A stretch of DNA of 64,000 bases from Nymphaea colorata. Taxonomy: Eukaryota; Streptophyta; Magnoliopsida; Nymphaeales; Nymphaeaceae. The notes under the pieces were generated by a model, which was not told where the DNA came from, made no database searches, and saw only the letters and a program-made list of their open reading frames with translations. The stretch spans positions 12,436,704-12,500,703 of the forward strand of contig NC_045139.1 in NCBI RefSeq assembly GCF_008831285.2, in the 5' to 3' direction. The position numbers were made by a program, and so were the translations under genes. Shown piece by piece: positions 50,271 through 62,083 of this stretch (its first letter is position 1; each line of letters begins with the position of its first letter).

Positions 50271-52010
50271 AGAAAATTAAAAAAAAATGAAAGACATGTT
50301 TTTTCTTGTCTTTTTTGCCCTTTTTTTTAAACCGGATGTTAGATTTTTTTTTTAAGTGTTCAGCCAAACCGTGAGTTTCTTCTACCTTCTAAATGTATTA
50401 AATAAAAGAGAGGTGATTAACCAGAAAATTAAACATAATAAAGAAGAGAGAGTGCTGAAAGGTGCATGTAGTAATGAAGATTAATTATGTCATAAAGAGG
50501 AGAGGGAGATGGTTTATAGAAAATTAGAAGCAATAAAGAAGAGAGGGAGAGAGAGCTCAGCTGATCCTACAAAACCCTAACCTAACTCCTTCATTAACTC
50601 ACTCTTCATATCATGCGGCGGACGGCGGAGTAAATTGGGTCTACCGGAGACAAACCAAATTTATTACTTCTTAAATCCTACATATGGCTATTATTTGCTT
50701 TTAATGCACTATTTTTCCCCCACATCCCATCATGTTTATGATTTTATCTAATCATTTTTCAATGTCTTAGTATTAATTTTTTTATTTATTTTACTTTACC
50801 CAATTTTTATGATTTCTTTAATTTATTAAAAAATTTCCCAAGATATATAATTTTGACATATTATATCTGAGAAATAACTCACTGCATAATACGAGTACAC
50901 GATGTACGTGACAATGATGAAAACTATCTGCTAGATCCCAAATGCCTAACTAAATATTCAAGAGATTGGACGGACTGAAATCTGCTGGTTCCGGTCCTCA
51001 GTCAGTTAACGTAACAAATTACAGAAAACAGCTTGCTTTATCATCTATTTATTTAGTCCGTATACACAAAAACAGATGCTTATCAAGCGCCGCTTGTATT
51101 GATCTGCATCAGAACACTATCACACTCCATGTTCTTTTCTTAATGCAATGAATATACAGAGTAAACACTAGTGCATTTAGCTGTTTTTCGACTAAACTAC
51201 AATGAACTCCCCAATAACTACAATAGCAGGTGTGTCCTAATTGCAAAGCCAGGAACTCGATGAAAACGTCAGTTCATAGAATACATTAATGGTGATAGTG
51301 TTTTTCCTCTTCCATGCATGAATGAGGAAATGTAAAGATAAAGATATTAGATAATAGAAAGATGTATATGTATGCAAGATATGTACATCTGATGGCGCCA
51401 AAAGTAATGCAACCCATCTTTTCACCTCATAAGGATCCTGTTTTCTTAGAGATACAAAAGCTGTTTCGAAAAAAAATATATACAAGACATAAGAATTTTC
51501 CTAAAACAGCAACCTATCAGGGAGAAAATAATATTTCTGTGAAAAGTATGGCTCCTAGTGTGGCCCTCTTGTTCCATTGATGCGACTAGGGGATGTGACA
51601 AGCCACTGAAGCTAGAATTGCAAAAGATTTCCACAGAAAGATTGGCACGTTCTCAGTGTTTGTGTTTGGATTGGCTTAGTTTGGTCTCAATGGGAATAGA
51701 ACACCAATTGCTGCTAAACTCTTTCATAAGGCAAGGTCTGAAATTTATGTGAAAAGAAGGGTTGGTCTACAAGTAATTCTTTCCTATTATTTCATTAATA
51801 TTAAAGTTATTTGAAGCTTCAATTACAAAGAAGAGCTCCACATATGCTTGCTGAAGTTCAAGGAAGCCATCAGGTTCAACCAGCAAAGCAAGGTCTGCAG
51901 CCAATTATAGAGAAAAGCCAACCTGCTTATTTGTTATGTTCGAAAAGTTGGTTCATGATTTATTATTTACCTATTTGTTAGGCCGTTGCTTTGCAATTTT
52001 CTATTCATTT
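50271..52010. other. No recognisable gene
   Basis: Poly-A and poly-T runs near 50280-50350, then AT-rich sequence. Frames at 50966-51151, 51237-51485 (-), 51362-51580 and 51558-51752 are not recognised. Confidence 0.5.
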
Positions 52011-52292
52011 AGAAAAATTACAAAGAACCAATCAAATTTTGAGCGATTATCAAACTGCCATTCGAGTTTTGAAAAATTGCAATGGGGCGCACAACTTTTG
52101 TCCCTGTTCCTTAAACAGCTGCGTCAACCATCATAATATTAAATAATCAAATAAATGACAAATATAACCTTTTTCCTTAAAAAATAAAAAAAAAACCTGG
52201 AGGATGACGGTAGACCCATTTGTTATTGCCGAAAACTTGTGTGCCGGTTTGTTAATCTTTCAAAATTTGAGCGGTTGTTTGTAATTTTTTCT
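52011..52292. mobile_element. 282 bp MITE with long terminal inverted repeats
   Basis: The left end, AGAAAAATTACAAAGAACC..TCAAATTTTGA, matches the reverse complement of the right end (..GTAATTTTTTCT ending 52292). It is well matched over about 50 bp and more weakly to about 75 bp (GAGTTTT, GCAAT, ATGGG blocks). The middle is A/T-rich and non-coding. Target-site duplication not clear, superfamily undetermined. Confidence 0.8.
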
Positions 52293-53603
52293 CCTTTGAA
52301 TTGACCATTTACCATATTCTACCAAACAAAATCAGATTCAGATCACGTGCCCTGGACTGCTATCCGTTTGAGCAACATAATTTTTTATACACCAGTTCTA
52401 ATAAGCCGATCGAAATTCTAACTTGCCTTTTCATTTCCTTTCTTTTTTGGATGAAGCCAACTTTTCCGCACCTCCAATTTTGGCTGCCCTTAACGACACC
52501 TAGGCTAGCCTTTCATCACAATATTTTCATTGACACAGAATGAAATGCACACATACATACCACATATTTTCAGATCGACTATTTTTACCTTTTATTTTCA
52601 CCTACTTTTTCTGCAACCAATTTGTTATCAATATTGAAGAAGAAAAGTGACTCGAAAAGATTGATATATATATATATATATAAAGGAAAGCAAGCTAGAC
52701 CTTCACTTGTACCAAATATGATATGACATCACGACAAGATTCTGTTTATATTCTTATTCGAGTGACCGTTCCATAAAATTCAAGCTAAAATGTTTATACG
52801 AAAGAGTGCAGCTATTTATTATCGTACCATGCTTATGGAAGTAAAACTTCTGAGACTTGCGTGGGTCATCGAATACTGTGCAACGAATGTTGGTTTTTGT
52901 TTTAGGTTGACGTGATTTCAAGACAAAGTTTGGCCCAATATGGTGTCCAAAAGAAAGAGAACGGCGGGGGTGGATTGAACTAAAATTTTTAAAGAATATT
53001 AGTAGGTTAATTTGATTAGTAAACGTATCCTAATTTTCTTTATCAAATCCAACTAATTTGGTATGAAACTGGATGGCACCAATGAGATTTAATATGAAGA
53101 TTTGACAACCTTACACCCATGGCATGACAATATACTGCCTCTGTGTGAGCGTGTGTATATGTAACTGCCTGTGGGTTATGTGTATGTGCAAAGAGACGGG
53201 GAGGAAAAACATTCAGATTGAAAGAGAAACGCCATGTCATAAATGATTGAGAACATGATGATCACAATTATTGAACCTGGTTATATATGTGTTATAAATT
53301 TTCATGCGTCAATATGGTTAATGATTAAAATATTTTTAGCTGAAAAAAAAATTAAAAACAAAAATAAAAATAAAAAAAAGTAAAAAGACTATAAAAAACA
53401 TTTCTTTTTAACAAATTATCAAAATATCTTTCTCTCCTTGTACCATTGCACGTGCACGCAAATTTATGTCCACAATTATTCGTCGTGATTCACAAAAAAT
53501 AAAAAGGTGCAGCGGACCAAATGATGGTGAGTGTCCCTTGGATGTATGTGTATTCTATATAGTTATATACAATATATACATGCATTCATAACCTAGCTAC
53601 GCC
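52293..53603. other. No recognisable gene
   Basis: A short (TA)n lies at about 52665-52682, and A-rich runs near 53340-53400. Frames at 52301-52543 and 53043-53240 (-) show no family. Confidence 0.5.
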
Positions 53604-53899
53604 TTGTTCGGTAGTCTTGGATCTGATATTAGAGGTTGGATTTCAAGGTGAAATCCATCGAATCTGAAGCCCTGGGTTTTGTGATTTGTCAAGGGTTTCA
53701 GTCGGTCTGAAACCCTTGGTTTCGCCTCCGTCAGGTCTTAAACCCTTGATGAGGGAACCCTCGTCCATGGTTTCAGGCCGAGTTTCAAACCCTCGTCGAG
53801 AATGGTCTGAAACCGTTGTCAACGGTTCTGAAGCCCTCAACGGCCATCGAAGGTTTCAGGCTGCTGAAGTTGTAACTTAAACGTTCTACCCGGTGAATA

Positions 53900-53938
<39 letters not shown>

Positions 53939-54125
53939 TTAAAGAGAGAGACTCACCAGGTTCTCAACCGCCATGACTGTCGAGCTAATGAAGTCGGAGA
54001 GAAAGACACACAGAGAGAGAGAGAGAGAACGTTTCGATGCATGAACCTCGGTTTTTAAAATTCGAGGATCTTAGATTCTCACATCTTAAATTAGCCTGGG
54101 ATCTTAGACCTTGGGCTATCAAATG
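53604..54125. repeat. Hairpin-rich element with GT/GA repeats
   Basis: Three perfect hairpins: GGATTTCA/TGAAATCC at 53638-53656, AAGGGTTTCAG/CTGAAACCCTT at 53691-53717 with a 5 nt loop, and AACCGTTG/CAACGGTT at 53811-53827 with a 1 nt loop. GGTTTCAG/CTGAAACC blocks recur throughout. (GT)n(GA)n follows at 53900-53938. The edges (TTCGGTAGTCTTGGATCTGA at about 53608 and GGATCTTAGACCTTGGGCTA.. near 54100) look weakly inverted, so it may be a MITE of about 520 bp. Open frames in both strands here arise from the palindromes. Confidence 0.6.
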
Positions 54126-55988
54126 CTACCTAAGAGTGTAAACATGTTCACGAAAGCTCACAGGGGAGGAGGCAATTGTGGGCTTGTTTGGGCAGTTCCC
54201 ACACAAACTTATAAAACTTGGCTATTTCCAGATTGATACCTAAGAACAATTTTCTTCATTTATATATTTCTGCCTCTTAACAATCTAATACTTAAGTAGT
54301 TACTTTCCATCAATTAGAAATTTCTGGTTGCACCCCTTATATCAATTGGTCTTAGGCATGACCAAGAAAACACAATATTGAGAATTCAAATTGAAAAGCA
54401 AATAAGGAAGATAAAAAATAATGTCTAGACGGATGTGAGCGGTAACAGATGTGCATTGAAACAGGAAAGTGAATCTAATCCCACAAATTCATCTTTAATC
54501 CTACATAACGAATGAATCCCCTTTTATTTATTTCCTTGTAATGGTGAATGAAATTTTCAAGCTCACGTGTGAGATCTCTTTCATTGTGGACATAGGTTCT
54601 CAATATAGAACATGACCATATTAAGATTATCTGGTTTTTTCTTGGTTCTCGTTTTTCTTCGGCAAGACTAGGAGGTTGAATGGAAGTAGCTTAGTTTGAT
54701 GATAGGTCAAGCACAACCGGCCCAAGACCATAGCCATGCAAGTCAAAGACGACTTTGGCAATAGAGGTTGCAACAACATCAACAATGCCAACCACAATAG
54801 CTCTGGTAGAAGCATGGCTATGTCAGGCCAACCAAAGGCAACCTCATGCGCAACTCAAACAAAGATGATATCACTTTTCTCTACTGTTTGGGGAGAAGGG
54901 GCATTTACGTCAATGCAACGGAGAATGGCCGAGACATTACGTAAATGCTTGGTACTCATCATGCCAATTAGCCCAGTTAGGTACGTTTGAGATTGTATCA
55001 TTACGATAGCTATCGAGGATAACTATCCTAGCAACAAGCAATAGTAGTGGCCAAAATGGTAAGCGGGAAAGCTACATACAACAAGAAGGACTAATTTGTG
55101 GCTGAAATCGACAACTCAAGACCTTCAAAAGCAGCAAGGGAAAGTCATATTAAGGCCAACTAGTGATTGGTGACCTCCTACATGTTATCATATTTTCAAA
55201 GACGGCTAAGTAAATGTATGGCAAATGGATACCCATATGACATTGTTTAGACTATTTGTTGGCAACCAGCAGTTGTAGGAACACAACGCCTGACTTTCAC
55301 ATTTGATTGGTATATCAAGTCATGCTTTGGTATGGATACACAGAGTTCTTTGTTATTTGATATCTTTTGACATTTCCTATAATAGAATTTGACTTTATTG
55401 AGTGGAACTTTCTTTCTTTATCTGGGTATGTTAAATTTCAATGATTGCCATCTTTTTTTATACTCCTCCAACAAAGTTGAGGTAGGGTTGGTGGTGTTTG
55501 GGCACCTCTCCTTTGGGGTCCTTTGCGCTCTCTTTCAACAGTCAAGTTGGAGCTAATTTGAGAATGATCTAACATCTTGCTATTAAGACAAATAGGGACC
55601 CTCATCGGCAGCCTAAGAGTTTATTGGTTGATATTAACTGATGCAAGTTGACCAGCCTATTGGTTTGGCTTGTCCCCTCATGTCTCCATTCCATACATTC
55701 CACATAGGTATGGCCAAGGGTGAGCATATGCACCATTTGCTATACTCTACCACTACTTGTGTCAAGAGATTAGGTCCATTGGTGAAAAGGACACCCACAA
55801 AGCTCTATTTGGCAACTCTCAACATGGGTAGCATGCAATAGCCAAGCACCTCGCATGAAGAATGCCATGAGCTAGTTTGTAGTTGAGGTGAGACCCTTTT
55901 CCCTGATCTTAGTGTAGTCTCATAGACCTTAGGTTATACAACAACTAACCTTTCTACTTGATGAACCCATTCACATTTTGACAAGGCA
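54126..55988. other. No recognisable gene
   Basis: Frames at 54627-54815 (-), 54736-54990 and 55641-55841 are not recognised. Confidence 0.5.
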
Positions 55989-55993
55989 TGACC

Positions 55994-56296
55994 AGTTGGA
56001 GCTTTCTAGAAAAGGAGCTATTGTGATTACATCTGTCATGGGATCTAAGAGATTTTCTCTCACCATTTTTTGATCCATCACAACTCATTCTGGATCCTTA
56101 TATCTTCTTTCTCTCATTGCCAACTTAAGCTTCTTGTAACCACTGATGTCATATTTTTGTATCTTTGATAGTCGAGTAATGAAAATTGTTCTTTCCTCTT
56201 CTCTCGTCGATGCAGGCAAACAATGCCGACCACATAATTATTATGTACCATAGATGCTTGTGTGTACGTTGTGTATGTAGTATGCATGATTATATC
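55994..56296 (+). repeat. 5' LTR of plus-strand copia element
   Basis: 303 bp. Starts AGTTGGAGCTTTCTAGAA (first base changed from T, second from G to keep TGTTGG-like form) and ends ..GCATGATTATATC just before the primer site. Confidence 0.9.
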
Positions 56297-56297
56297 T

Positions 56298-56309
56298 TGG
56301 TATTAGAGC
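56298..56309 (+). other. Primer binding site, initiator tRNA-Met
   Basis: TGGTATTAGAGC, one C-to-T change from TGGTATCAGAGC, one base after the LTR. Confidence 0.9.
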
Positions 56310-56346
56310 ACAACTTGTGATCTTTGATTCATGTGTTTGTTACACA

Positions 56347-59300
56347 ATGGCAGAGGCTCAAGACAATCCAACTAGTGATTCATCTAGCAGCTCGAAGAAC
56401 AACAACAACAACAACCAAAATCATGGTATGTTAAAAATCACTACTATTATAAACAATATCAGCTACTTGAGTTGGCTAAATCTGTTTGGTTGTTTTTGAG
56501 TGGGCAATCTAAGATCAATGGTATGCACCAGCTTCAAAAATTGATCCCAAATATGAGAAGGTGCATGGAGAAAGATTATGAACATCATGCCCAAAGCTAA
56601 ATCTAATAATGACATCAAGAAAGAATAGCATGTCTTGCTAACCTGATGCCAAAACATCCAATATGAAGCCAAAAGACCAGACAAGTGCAAGTATGATTCC
56701 TCAAAATTACAACAAATTACAGTGCTCTTATTGTGAAAAAAAAATGGTCAAATGTAGGAGAAGTGTTAGGATCTTGTAGGTAAGCCCATCAAAGAAAAGG
56801 CATCTTCAACAAAAAAAAGTTCAAGCTTGCAAATTTTATCACCAAGGAAGATTTGAAGAAGTTCTTCCAATGATTTTCTCCCAAACCAATCTCATCCCAA
56901 ATCAGTGGTTAGTGCCTCTATCAAAAGTAATAATCATGCTTTCTTTACTCAATTAAGAATTATATTTGGGTTGTCAACTCTGGGGCCATGGGCTTATTCA
57001 CTGTTTATGAATCTCTTATAGCAGTTGATGGAACCGAGAAAGAGACTTTTTTTTAAAACCATAAGAGGTTTAGTGTCCTCTATGTATCAAAAGTCTCTAC
57101 CAGTTTAATGTTAATTAGCATGATTAACAAAGTTTCTAACAATGTGGCCATTTTGCCTTCAAAGAATGTGATTTTTTGGATCTGAAATTGAAGAAATTGA
57201 TTGATAGAGACCGAGAGCAAGATGGCCTTTATGCGATGGAGCATCATGGAGTCACTTTCTTTGTCATTCAATTAATTTGGGACAATAAGAAAATCAAATT
57301 ATCGTACTTGGCATGCTAGGGTTGGTCACATTATAAACACGAGTTTGAAGACATTGGTTTCACTCCTCACCATTGAGAAGCATTTTTATGATGCGTTTGA
57401 ATAGTCAAAATCCACCAGGTTGTAAATTTATGCTTCTATTGAAAGATCCACCACCACATTGTTTGAGTTGGTGCATCCCGATGGATGGAGACGTACCCAA
57501 GTGGAGCCATATATGGGTTATATGTACTATGTGTCATTCATTGATGATAAAACTTGCATGCCATGAATTTTCATTCTTAAAAATAAATGTGAGGTTTTTA
57601 AAGTGTTTGAATAATTTCTACAATATGTTGCTTACTCAATATAAAACAATTGAAAATCTTTAGTCTCACAATGGAGAAAAATATGTGAATAATCTATTTC
57701 AAAATTTCATGACAAATAATAACATAGAAACCCAATAACCTGTGTTATGACTCCACGATAATATGGAGTCACAGAAATGAAAAGTCATCAATTGCTTGAT
57801 ATAGCTGGATGTCTCTCTATACATATGCATGTTCCTTAAAATTTTTGGTATGATGCCATAAGAATGACATGTTATATCACCAATTTCCTCATCTAAATTT
57901 GAAGGCAAGACAAAGTTCCACTGGACCTTCTCCTTAAAATGTCTATTTTTATATGACATCTTAAAGTTTTTATATGCAAATATTTCACCCATATTTTGGA
58001 AAAAATTTTAAATAATCTTTAAACATGCAATAAAGTGCACTTTTTTCGATATTCCAATAGGAAAAAGGCTTGTAAGTGTTAAGAATTGATTTAAAAAAAA
58101 TTGTTTGTGAACTCAACATCAAATTTTTTGCACATCAATCATTTTATTGAGAACCAAATTAGGGGGGATTATGTCCATGATTCTAAGGCGCATAATCATG
58201 TCCTCTGCCTTTCTTTAGTGGGTGTTTTTGATGATCCAGTACCTAATAATCATCATGACCAAAACTAGCAAGTTGAACCTAGAATGCACAACCAAAACCA
58301 GCCTCTATCTAATGCCAACAACCACCTTAATCGTCTTAAAACCCAACATCAACCTCAATCCTTTGAACCAATCCAAGAAAACCAGCGGACTCTTTGTCGC
58401 CGAACTCGCCCTAGTAGATCACTATCCAAGCTTTAGTGCCTTATACACATACATATCATCCAATCACAATCATTCCATAGATAAATACCTTGTCTTAGAG
58501 ATTGTATCTAAGCCATATATATGTCATATTTTAAACATATGTACCCACCAAGTACTCAAAACTTATGAAGAAATAAATAAGCATCCGCAATGGAGATAGG
58601 CTATGAAGGAAGAGCTTTTTAGCATTAGACAAAAATCAAACCTAGGATTTCGTTCTTCTATCAAGAGGAAAGAAAGTTGTTAGCTACAAATGAGTATACA
58701 TAATAAAATATCATTGTGATGGCACCATAAAGCAGTACAAGGCTCATTTGGTAGCAAATGGATTCACCAAAACTGAATGAATTGATTATAATGATACCTT
58801 TACTTCAATTGTTAAGAAGAACACTGTTAGAACTCTTATATCGGTGGCATCAAATAAGAAGTAGAACTTGGTATAACTCGATGTGAAGAATGCTTTTCTA
58901 CATGGAAAGCTCAAGGAAAAATTCTACATGGAACTGCTTGAAGGTGTGGCGAATGAAAAATAGTACATATGTACAATAAAAAATGTCTTGTACAGAATAA
59001 TATAGTTATATCCTGTACAGTTTTTTCATTTGAGACATGCTCTTGATAGTATTGGTTTTATGACAAGTATTTCATATTATACTATGTTCACTTGCATTTG
59101 GACTTCAAACATCACTATTTTGCGTGTGTATGTAGATGACATTATTGTGACATATGATAATGAAGAATTTATGACTTGCATGAAGCTTTATCTTAACAAG
59201 CAGTTTGAAATCAAAGACATCAGGAAGTTGAAGTACTTCTTGGGCTTTGAGGTGGCTCACTATCAAGGAGTTGTTATATGTCAGAGAAAGTATGCTTTAG

Positions 59301-59960
59301 ACATTTTGAAGGAAACAATATAGTTGGGCACCAGAACTACAGATACTCCACTTGAATTAAATTGAAAGTTGAGGAATGACTATGGAATTGAAGGTGAAAA
59401 CATACAGATTTTTCAAAAACATGTTGGAAAACTCATTTATTTGACTATGACCAGGGTAGATATTATCACATAGTTACTATCATAAGTCAATGCATGTAGA
59501 ACATAAGGTGTCTATGTGTCGATGCTGCAAACAAAGTACAAAGGTACCTTAAAAGATCACCGGATAAAGGTATTATGATGAAATGTGATCTTGACGTGAT
59601 TGGTAACTAATGCAGACTGAGTTGGTGACATAAATGATAGAAGATCTATATATGGGTATTGCACATTTGTTACATGATCTAGTGTTGAAGCCGAATATAG
59701 AGCTTAGCTTGTACCTACTAACTAGTGTAGGTGAAAGCTCCCTTAAATGACATGAACATTGAAATAAAAGAATCAATGAAGCTGATGTGTAATAATATGG
59801 CAGCCATATATGTTGAAGCAAATCCAAGGTCTCATGAACACAATGCATATTGAAGCTAACTGTGATTTCATCTGTGAAGTTTCAAGGTGGAACCATTCAG
59901 GCACCACATGTTAATAGTGAACATCAATTTGCTGACAGATTAACTAAGTCACTTGGAAAG
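56347..59960 (+). pseudogene. Copia gag-pol polyprotein, broken
   Basis: Gag starts at ATG 56347 (MAEAQDNPTSDSSSSSKNN), with FLSGQSKI-like sequence near 56493 and a damaged zinc knuckle (CSYC..) near 56723. The protease active-site region is reduced to VVNSGAMG near 56967. Integrase: SEVFKVFKNFYNMLLTQ-like near 57580-57640, then GVTEMKSHQLLDIAGCL and FWYDAIRMTCYITN at about 57768-57890. Reverse transcriptase: PQWR then AMKEEL near 58588-58617, KWVYIIKYHCDGTIKQYKAH near 58685-58745, LDVKNAFLHGKLKE near 58878-58920, and VYVDDIIV with YVDD at 59129-59140. RNase H: RSIYGYC, WSSVEAEYRA near 59640-59705. Stops and frameshifts separate almost every block. No functional product is possible. Confidence 0.9.
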
Positions 59961-60018
59961 GGATGACACACATATATAACTAAAAGGTTGTGATAGACTT
60001 GTATGTGCAGACCAACTT

Positions 60019-60028
60019 GAGGGGGAGA
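60019..60028 (+). other. Polypurine tract
   Basis: GAGGGGGAGA directly before the 3' LTR, the plus-strand priming site. Confidence 0.85.
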
Positions 60029-60029
60029 T

Positions 60030-60365
60030 TGTTGGAGTTTTTTAGAAGGGTGGTTGTGTCTACCATGAGATCTTTAACCATTGCATTATTCATAGAAAGA
60101 GATCTATGAGATTTTCTCTCACCATTTTTTGGATCCATCACAAATCATTGTGGATCCTTATCTCTTCTCTCTCTCATTTCCATCTTAAGCTTCTTGTAAC
60201 TGAATAATATCATCTTTTTGTATCCCTAATAGTCGGGCAATCGAGTAATAAAAAATTCTTTCCTCTTCTCTCATGGATGAAAGTAAACCATGCTGCATCA
60301 CATTATTATTGTGCGTCATCGATGATTGTATGTACGTTGTGTATGTGTAAGCATGAGCTTTATCA
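60030..60365 (+). repeat. 3' LTR of plus-strand copia element
   Basis: 336 bp, TGTTGGAG...TTATCA. Shared blocks with the 5' LTR include ATTTTCTCTCACCATTTTTT, TTAAGCTTCTTGTAAC and GTACGTTGTGTATGT. Confidence 0.93.
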
Positions 60366-60370
60366 TGACC

Positions 60371-60775
60371 AACCCCTCTTGGGCCCTCATTCTATGCTTG
60401 TGCATGCTGATAGTATATATCATCCTTTCGTAGAGTGTTATTACCCCACTCAACATAGATATTGTTACTCTCATGATAAGCCCTCATGCATATTCATCCA
60501 TCTATGCTCCCTTGAATTGTGTCAAGTTTGGTATGGAGGATATGTATAATTACCCTATGGAACTTGTATGGATTATATGTCCTCTTGTAAACTTCAACCA
60601 AGCCCAACCCTAGCTATTGACCTCGGGTTTAGCCATGCAACATTTAATAGTCACTTCCGCCTATGTTTTTCCAATTTAGGGCTAGTGTCAACACAAGACC
60701 CAAGTTTCTATTGACTATGGTATGCCTTGAATTGGATCTGTCGTACACTGATTGAGCAATAAGCTAAAAATCGAC
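60371..60775. other. No recognisable gene
   Basis: The frame at 60277-60549 begins in the LTR and shows no family features. Confidence 0.55.
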
Positions 60776-61707
60776 CTAGCAGTCCTACAAAACATACACT
60801 TGAGGTAAATATTTCTTATGTGAATTGTGACTGATTGGAGATCTTTCAACTTCATGAATTGTTAAGTGGTGAAAATGCAAGACATGATTTCTTTAATGCA
60901 ATTGAGAGCTAGGCAAGAATCTTGTGTGACTATATTCAAGTTGCTCACATTGGGGCCATTTGTTCCGGATGAACATATGTATTTTAGTGTAGGCACACGA
61001 GAGACAGTAGACTTGGAAAGTTTTGAAGGCATGTCTATTTGGATTTTAACACATACTTACTACTGTAAAAGAAGAAACGTTATCATTCAACCATACAAGT
61101 TCTTGTGTTTAAAGTATAATGTTAACAACCTAGCTTGCATTCAGCTATCGCTTCATTTGAATTGGAGCCATTGTATCTTAATTGTGAAGCAGTCCAAGAG
61201 TCAGCCTATTCTCAGGGCCACTAAATCTTTAATATAGCCCATGAACTATGTTGTTATTGCAGCTGAAGCCATCTATAGTTCTTAGCTAAGGCAATGGCAA
61301 CAAACATGATTGGTGGTTTAGACATGAGCCATGCATACACTATAGTGTCCACTCTTTACCCATTTAATAAGGATAGTCCTACAAAGTACACATTCTAGCC
61401 ATGCAGTCCTTGTGTGCGAATTGTGATTGATGTGTGCTGCTTTATGCATTCTCAATTGATGATTCACAAATGAGATTTCTCTTTATTGTAATTAAGAGTT
61501 GATTGAGAATCTAGTGTACCTATATTTGATTCTTTGCATTGGGGCCTCTTTTCTAGCTACGCCAACTGCATTCTAGCTTACGCATGTGAAAGCCAGTAGT
61601 TCAGTAGCATTCTAGAAGGTTTTGAGGGGAATCACTTTGAATTCTAACACTTACTATAGCAAGAAAGAGAAGAATGTTTCAATTCAACCAAGAGTGCCTG
61701 AAGCATA
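60776..61707. repeat. Diverged tandem duplication, ~590 bp apart
   Basis: 60776-61110 and 61368-61690 share ordered blocks: AGTCCTACAAA, GAATTGTGA.TGAT, CACATTGGGGCC/GCATTGGGGCC, GTTTTGA.GG, TTCAACCA. The open frame at 60866-61237 falls in the first copy and is not conserved in the second, so it is not called as a gene. The copia LTR at 61708 inserted at the end of the second copy. Confidence 0.7.
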
Positions 61708-62070
61708 TGTTGGATAGTGGCCATTGAGCCCTATCCGAATATCTTGTAACTGCTTAGCAGTTACGAGATAATGCACATCATTTTCCCTAAAGTCTCTCCC
61801 TCATCCAAACCGCTGCTGGGCTGAGGGGAAAACCTAAGGGGCTGGCCTATTTAAAGCTCAGTAACTTTCTATTGGAAAATCACTTGGTGATTACCCTTGA
61901 GGAGCCCCTTAGAAGCAAACCCCTAAATCTAACAGCTTCTAACTTTGTGCTCTTCTTCTTCTCTGTTTCTGCCATTACTACTATTGCTCACATGAAGGCT
62001 AAATCTAGAGCATCCGGTGGTGAAACACTTGAGGAGCTTGAGACGCCGTTCCGCTGCCTTCACTCCAACA
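61708..62070 (+). repeat. 5' LTR of copia element at window end
   Basis: 363 bp, starting TGTTGGATAGTGGCC and ending CTCCAACA. A TATA-like TATTTAAA lies at 61848-61855, so transcription would start about 25-35 bp later within the LTR. GTAACTGCTTAGCAGTTAC at about 61747-61765 is a 9 bp inverted repeat in the promoter region. Confidence 0.93.
61848..61855 (+). promoter_or_regulatory. LTR TATA-like box
   Basis: TATTTAAA, placed about 140 bp into the LTR. The related fragment at 10020 has TCTATAAGAG at the same relative place. Confidence 0.6.
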
Positions 62071-62071
62071 G

Positions 62072-62083
62072 TGGTATCAGAGC
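62072..62083 (+). other. Primer binding site, initiator tRNA-Met
   Basis: TGGTATCAGAGC, perfect, one base after the LTR. Confidence 0.95.

Larger units (their letters stand above)
55994..60365 (+). mobile_element. Full-length Ty1/copia element, 4372 bp
   Basis: LTRs at both ends and the 5 bp target-site duplication TGACC at 55989-55993 and 60366-60370. Inside are a primer site, gag, protease remnant, integrase, reverse transcriptase, RNase H and polypurine tract in copia order. The LTRs are strongly diverged with several indels and the coding region is full of stops, so this is an old insertion. It differs in LTR and protein sequence from the element at 35432-40179. Confidence 0.93.

Noticed and set aside
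53643-53880. Overlapping frames on both strands near 53.7 kb
   Set aside because: Produced by palindromic GGTTTCAG/CTGAAACC repeats.
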